A stretch of 64,000 bases of DNA from Betaproteobacteria bacterium (lineage in GTDB: Bacteria; Pseudomonadota; Gammaproteobacteria; Burkholderiales; CAIKXV01), in the NCBI GenBank assembly GCA_947458265.1, contig CANGYF010000001.1:62001-126000 (forward strand). Reading direction: 5' to 3'. Shown here piece after piece: positions 60,608 to 64,000 of this stretch. Within the stretch, counting starts at the first letter, position 1. Each line of letters opens with the position of its first letter. Made by a program: the position numbers and the translations under genes. The notes under the pieces were generated by a model, which was given only the letters and a program-made list of their open reading frames with translations, ran no database searches and was not told where the DNA came from.

Positions 60608-61591
60608 ATGATCCGGGTAGAGAATCTCGTCAAGCAGTTCGGCGCCAAGCGCGCCGTGAACGGCGTCTCGTTCTCCGTCGAGCGCGGTGAAGTGCTCGGG
60701 CTGCTCGGCCCGAACGGTGCCGGCAAATCGACCACGATGCGCATCATCACCGGCTTCTATCCGGCCACCTCGGGCCGGGTGACGGTCGGCGGCCACGATG
60801 TGGCACTGGATCCGATCCGCACCAAGGCGCTGATCGGCTACCTTCCCGAGAGCGCGCCGTCCTACGGCGACATGACGGTGCACGGCTTCCTGTCCTTCAT
60901 CGCCGACCTGCGCGGCCTGTCCGGCAGCGCGAAGAAGGCCGCCGTGCACGGTGCGGTGGAGACCTGTCTGCTCGACAGCGTGCTCTACCAGCCGATCGAC
61001 ACGCTGTCCAAGGGCTACCGGCACCGCACCTGCCTGGCGCAGGCGATCCTGCACGACCCTGACGTGCTGATCCTGGACGAGCCGACCGACGGTCTCGACC
61101 CGAACCAGAAGCATGCGGCGCGCGAACTCATCCGCCGGATGGGCGAGACGAAGGCGATCGTGTTCTCGACCCACATCCTGGAAGAGGTCGAGGCGGCCTG
61201 CACGCGCGCGGTGATCATCGACCGTGGCTCGGTGGTCGCTAACGGCACCCCGGCGGAACTGAAGGCCCGCTCCGTGACTGCCGGCTGCGTGCGGGTGACG
61301 CTGGCCGGCACCGCGCCGGAGGCCGCCGTGGCGCAGTTCGGGCAGCTGCCCGGTGCGGCGCGCGCTGAGCTGCTGCCCAGCGACAATGGTACGCAGGGCC
61401 GCGTCACGGTGCGTGTCTACCCGCAACGCGACGAGGCCGGCGCGATCGGTGCGGCCGGCGCCGCATTGACCGTGGCGGTCGCGCAGGCAGCACAGGCGGG
61501 CGGCTGGCAGGTGCAGGCACTGTCCACCGAGGAAGGCCGCCTGGAGGACGTATTCCGCTCGATTACCCTGCCCGACACGGTGGCGCGATGA
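60608..61591 (+). CDS. ABC transporter ATP-binding protein (GldA-like)
   Basis: The product is 327 residues from the ATG at 60608. It has Walker A LLGPNGAGKST, signature LSKGYRHRTCLAQAI (LSGGQ-like), Walker B VLILDEPTDGLDPNQ and switch His in FSTHILEEVEAAC. A C-terminal domain of about 110 residues follows, as in GldA/CcmA-type exporters. With the next two genes it forms an ABC system like GldAFG (Bacteroidetes gliding) or the proteobacterial homologues of unknown substrate. Its stop overlaps the permease start (ATGA). Confidence 0.88.
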   Translation: MIRVENLVKQFGAKRAVNGVSFSVERGEVLGLLGPNGAGKSTTMRIITGFYPATSGRVTVGGHDVALDPIRTKALIGYLPESAPSYGDMTVHGFLSFIADLRGLSGSAKKAAVHGAVETCLLDSVLYQPIDTLSKGYRHRTCLAQAILHDPDVLILDEPTDGLDPNQKHAARELIRRMGETKAIVFSTHILEEVEAACTRAVIIDRGSVVANGTPAELKARSVTAGCVRVTLAGTAPEAAVAQFGQLPGAARAELLPSDNGTQGRVTVRVYPQRDEAGAIGAAGAALTVAVAQAAQAGGWQVQALSTEEGRLEDVFRSITLPDTVAR

Positions 61592-62361
61592 ACGGCGAGG
61601 CTGCAATGAAGAAGCACGGGTCTGCATTCACCAACATCTCGGGCATCGTGAGGCGAGAACTGTCGGGCTACTTCGGCTCGCCGGTGGCCTACGTGTTCCT
61701 GGTCATCTTCCTGCTGATGGCAGGCTTCCTCACCTTCACCGTCGGTCGCTTCTTCGAGCGTGCCGAGGCTTCCCTGGTGTCGTTCTTCACTTGGCATCCG
61801 TGGATGTACCTTTTCCTGGTTCCAGCGGTCGGCATGCGCCTGTGGTCGGAAGAGCGGCGGCTGGGCACGCTGGAGCTGCTGCTCACGCTGCCGGTCACCC
61901 TGCCGCAGGTGATCATCGGCAAGTTCCTCGCGTCCTGGATCTTCCTGGCGATCGCGCTGGCGCTGACCTGCCCGGTGTGGCTGACGGTGAACGTGCTCGG
62001 CTCGCCGGACAACGGTGCGATCCTCACGGCCTACCTGGGCAGCCTGCTGCTCGCCGGCAGCTTCCTCGCGATCACCTCGATGACTTCGGCGATGACCCGC
62101 AACCAGGCGGTGAGCTTCATCCTGTCGGTGATGATCTGCCTGCTGCTGGTGATCGCCGGCTACAGCCCGGTGACCGACCTGCTCACCCGCTGGACCAGCC
62201 CGGCGGTGGTGAGCGCGGTCGCCTCGTTCTCGGTGATGACCCATTTCGATGCGCTCCAGCGCGGCGTGATCGACCTGCGCGACGTCGGCTTCTTCCTGTC
62301 GGTGATCGGCTTCGCGCTGTTCGGCAACGCGGTGATCGTGCGCGGCCTGCGGGCCGGCTGA
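61588..62361 (+). CDS. ABC transporter permease (GldF-like)
   Basis: The product is 257 residues with six membrane helices: GSPVAYVFLVIFLLMAGFL, then WMYLFLVPAVGMRLWSEERR, a cytoplasmic GTLELLLTLPVTLPQVIIGK motif typical of ABC-2 permeases, and four more. The ATG at 61588 overlaps the ATPase stop; ATG 61606 (MKKHG) is an alternative. It serves with the ATPase and the following auxiliary protein. Confidence 0.88.
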   Translation: MNGEAAMKKHGSAFTNISGIVRRELSGYFGSPVAYVFLVIFLLMAGFLTFTVGRFFERAEASLVSFFTWHPWMYLFLVPAVGMRLWSEERRLGTLELLLTLPVTLPQVIIGKFLASWIFLAIALALTCPVWLTVNVLGSPDNGAILTAYLGSLLLAGSFLAITSMTSAMTRNQAVSFILSVMICLLLVIAGYSPVTDLLTRWTSPAVVSAVASFSVMTHFDALQRGVIDLRDVGFFLSVIGFALFGNAVIVRGLRAG

Positions 62362-62373
62362 AGGACTTTGACG

Positions 62374-64000
62374 ATGACCTCCGGAAACCTCGTGAAGCGA
62401 CTGATGTCCCCCGCTGGCCTCGCGCTGCTGTTCGTCGCGCTGGTCGCCTTCAATATCGTGCTGTCTGCAGTGCCGGCGCGCATCGACCTCACCGAAGGAC
62501 GCGTCTACACGCTGTCCGACGGTACCCGCCAGGTGCTGGCGAAGCTCGATGCACCGGTGGTGCTGCGCTTCTACTACACGCAGAGCGGCGACACCTCGGT
62601 GCCGGTGGCGCTCAACACCTTCGCCAAGCGGGTGCAGGACCTGCTCGCCGAGTACGTCGCCGCGTCCAACGGGCGGCTGGTGCTCGAGCGGCTTAATCCC
62701 GAGCCCGATTCCGATGCCGAGGACGCTGCTACCCGCGATGGCATCGATGCGCTGGTGACGCCGAACCAGGAGAAGTTCTACCTCGGCCTGGCGATCGCGC
62801 GGCGCGACGCGGCGTCGGCTGCAGCGACCCAGGGTGGCGGCGCAGCGAAGGGCGACGGCGCGAAGGCCTCGCATGTGGTCGCCATCCCGGTGCTCTCGCC
62901 CGAGCGCGAGCGTCTGCTCGAGTACGACATCACGCGTGCGATCGCGCAGGCGATGCAGGCGCAGCGGCCGGTGATCGGCGTGATGAGCGCGATCCCGGTG
63001 TTCGGCCGACCGATGGAGCTGATGCTCGGTCGCCTGCCGACCGGGCCGTGGATCGCGATCCAGGAACTTCAGCGCAACTTCGACGTGCGCCCGGTGCCGA
63101 TGGAGAGCACGCGCATCCCCGACGAGGTGAAGGTGCTGCTGGTGATCCACCCGCGCGACATCAGCGAGGCCGGCGAGTACGCGATCGACCAGTTCCTGAT
63201 GCGCGGCGGCCGGCTGATTGCGTTCGTCGATCCGTATGCGTACTTCGACCAGCAGCGTAACCTGGAGAATCCGCTGGCCGGCAACACCGCGAGCGAATCG
63301 ACGTTCCGGAAGCTGCTCGGCGCCTGGGGCTACACGATGCCCACCGGCAAGATCGCGGCCGACCTCACGCTGGCCAGTAACCAGAACGGGCGCACGATGC
63401 CGACCCTGCTGAACGTGCAGGGCGACGCGATGAACAAGGACGACCTGGTGATCGGGCAGGTGGGTGCCCTCACGATCCCGTTCCCCGGCTGGTTCGATCC
63501 GATCGAAGGCAAGTCGGTCCCAGGCCTCACGGCGACCGTGCTCGCGCGCACGTCTCCCAACTCGATGCTGATCGATCCGATCATCGCGACGCTGACCGGC
63601 GTGGACGCCGCGCGCGGCTTCCAGCCCTCGGGCAAGGCGCATGCGCTCGCGCTGCGCCTGACCGGCCGCTTCCCGACGGCATTCCCGGACGGCCCGCCGA
63701 AGGTGGAAGCGACCGCCCCGGTACCGCTGCGCGACGGTGCACCGTCGGATCCCGCACCCACCCCGCCTCCGCCGGCCGACCCTGCCGCGCACCTGGCCAA
63801 GGCCACCGCCGATGCACAGGTGGTGCTGGTGTCTGACATCGACATGCTGGCCGATGGCGTGGTCGTGCAGATCCAGGAGTCGTTCGGTCAGCAGGTGCGG
63901 GTGCCGATCAACGGCAACCTCGACTTCCTGCAGAGCCTGGTCGAGGCCTTCGCCGGCGACACCGCGCTCGGCGCGTTGCGCAGCCGTGCCGCCTTCTCGC
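62374..64000 (+). CDS. ABC system auxiliary protein (GldG-like), cut by the window edge
   Basis: At least 542 residues are seen, with no stop before the right edge. One N-terminal membrane anchor (GLALLFVALVAFNIVLSAV) is followed by RIDLTEGRVYTLSDGTRQVL, the typical opening of the GldG/ABC_transp_aux family, then YDITRAIAQAMQAQRPVIGVMS and a large extracytoplasmic region. A Pro/Ala-rich loop (about residues 445-470) interrupts it. A second C-terminal helix is expected beyond the edge. It starts 12 bases after the permease gene. Confidence 0.87.
   Translation, partial: MTSGNLVKRLMSPAGLALLFVALVAFNIVLSAVPARIDLTEGRVYTLSDGTRQVLAKLDAPVVLRFYYTQSGDTSVPVALNTFAKRVQDLLAEYVAASNGRLVLERLNPEPDSDAEDAATRDGIDALVTPNQEKFYLGLAIARRDAASAAATQGGGAAKGDGAKASHVVAIPVLSPERERLLEYDITRAIAQAMQAQRPVIGVMSAIPVFGRPMELMLGRLPTGPWIAIQELQRNFDVRPVPMESTRIPDEVKVLLVIHPRDISEAGEYAIDQFLMRGGRLIAFVDPYAYFDQQRNLENPLAGNTASESTFRKLLGAWGYTMPTGKIAADLTLASNQNGRTMPTLLNVQGDAMNKDDLVIGQVGALTIPFPGWFDPIEGKSVPGLTATVLARTSPNSMLIDPIIATLTGVDAARGFQPSGKAHALALRLTGRFPTAFPDGPPKVEATAPVPLRDGAPSDPAPTPPPPADPAAHLAKATADAQVVLVSDIDMLADGVVVQIQESFGQQVRVPINGNLDFLQSLVEAFAGDTALGALRSRAAFS

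Overview
The window comes from a GC-rich anoxygenic phototrophic proteobacterium, most likely a purple betaproteobacterium related to Rubrivivax or other Burkholderiales. It opens with the 3' end of bchZ and a puf operon, followed by crtA, crtD and crtC. It also has two Bug-type tricarboxylate-binding proteins, the C5-pathway hemA-prfA-prmC cluster, an algZ/algR-like pair divergent from argH, and a glnA-ntrB-ntrC block, all in keeping with that assignment. I see no insertion sequence, prophage, tRNA, rRNA or CRISPR array. Codon use looks uniform.

Layout. 0-4.4 kb: photosynthetic apparatus (bchZ end, pufB, an extra pufB-like gene, pufA, a 3'-stabilising hairpin, pufL, pufM, and pufC carrying an OmpA-like C-terminal domain). 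4.5-7.7 kb: carotenoid tailoring genes crtA, crtD, crtC. 7.7-20.5 kb: a polysaccharide deacetylase homologue, the AlgZ/AlgR-like two-component pair, argH, a phosphonate-type ABC importer (phnDEC order), a metallophosphoesterase, hemA-prfA-prmC with paired PpsR/CrtJ-type operators upstream of hemA, and an MFS transporter. 20.8-25.7 kb: a small membrane protein with a photolyase-like flavoprotein, then a four-gene run (Bug protein, DUF1989, RidA-like, glutaredoxin-DinB). The last gene of that run has an in-frame TGA at the first position of its CxxC motif, which makes it a candidate selenoprotein. 25.8-40.5 kb: MATE transporter, tamA-tamB, a quinone reductase-like MDR protein, a second Bug protein, fthC, a rhodanese, a PCMT-family methyltransferase, a TPP riboswitch with thiC, and a BrnT/BrnA-type toxin-antitoxin pair. 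40.5-50.2 kb: an RND efflux system and a SWIM/SNF2 helicase. 50.7-60.4 kb: uppP, a YD-repeat protein, a rhodanese, the nitrogen-control block (glnA under a sigma-54/NtrC region, a DUF4124 protein, ntrB, ntrC), malate synthase and exonuclease III. 60.6-64 kb: a GldA/GldF/GldG-like ABC system that runs off the window.

How it fits together. The puf products build the reaction centre-LH1 core, and CrtA/CrtD/CrtC make its spheroidene/spirilloxanthin-type carotenoids. hemA supplies 5-aminolevulinate for bacteriochlorophyll and seems to share the redox/light repressor of the photosynthesis genes. NtrB/NtrC with sigma-54 control glnA. The most noteworthy items are the UGA-containing glutaredoxin-DinB gene with a SECIS-like hairpin, the pufB-like gene without the bacteriochlorophyll-ligand histidine, the PufC-OmpA fusion, and the tandem TGT-N12-ACA sites 8 bp apart before hemA.
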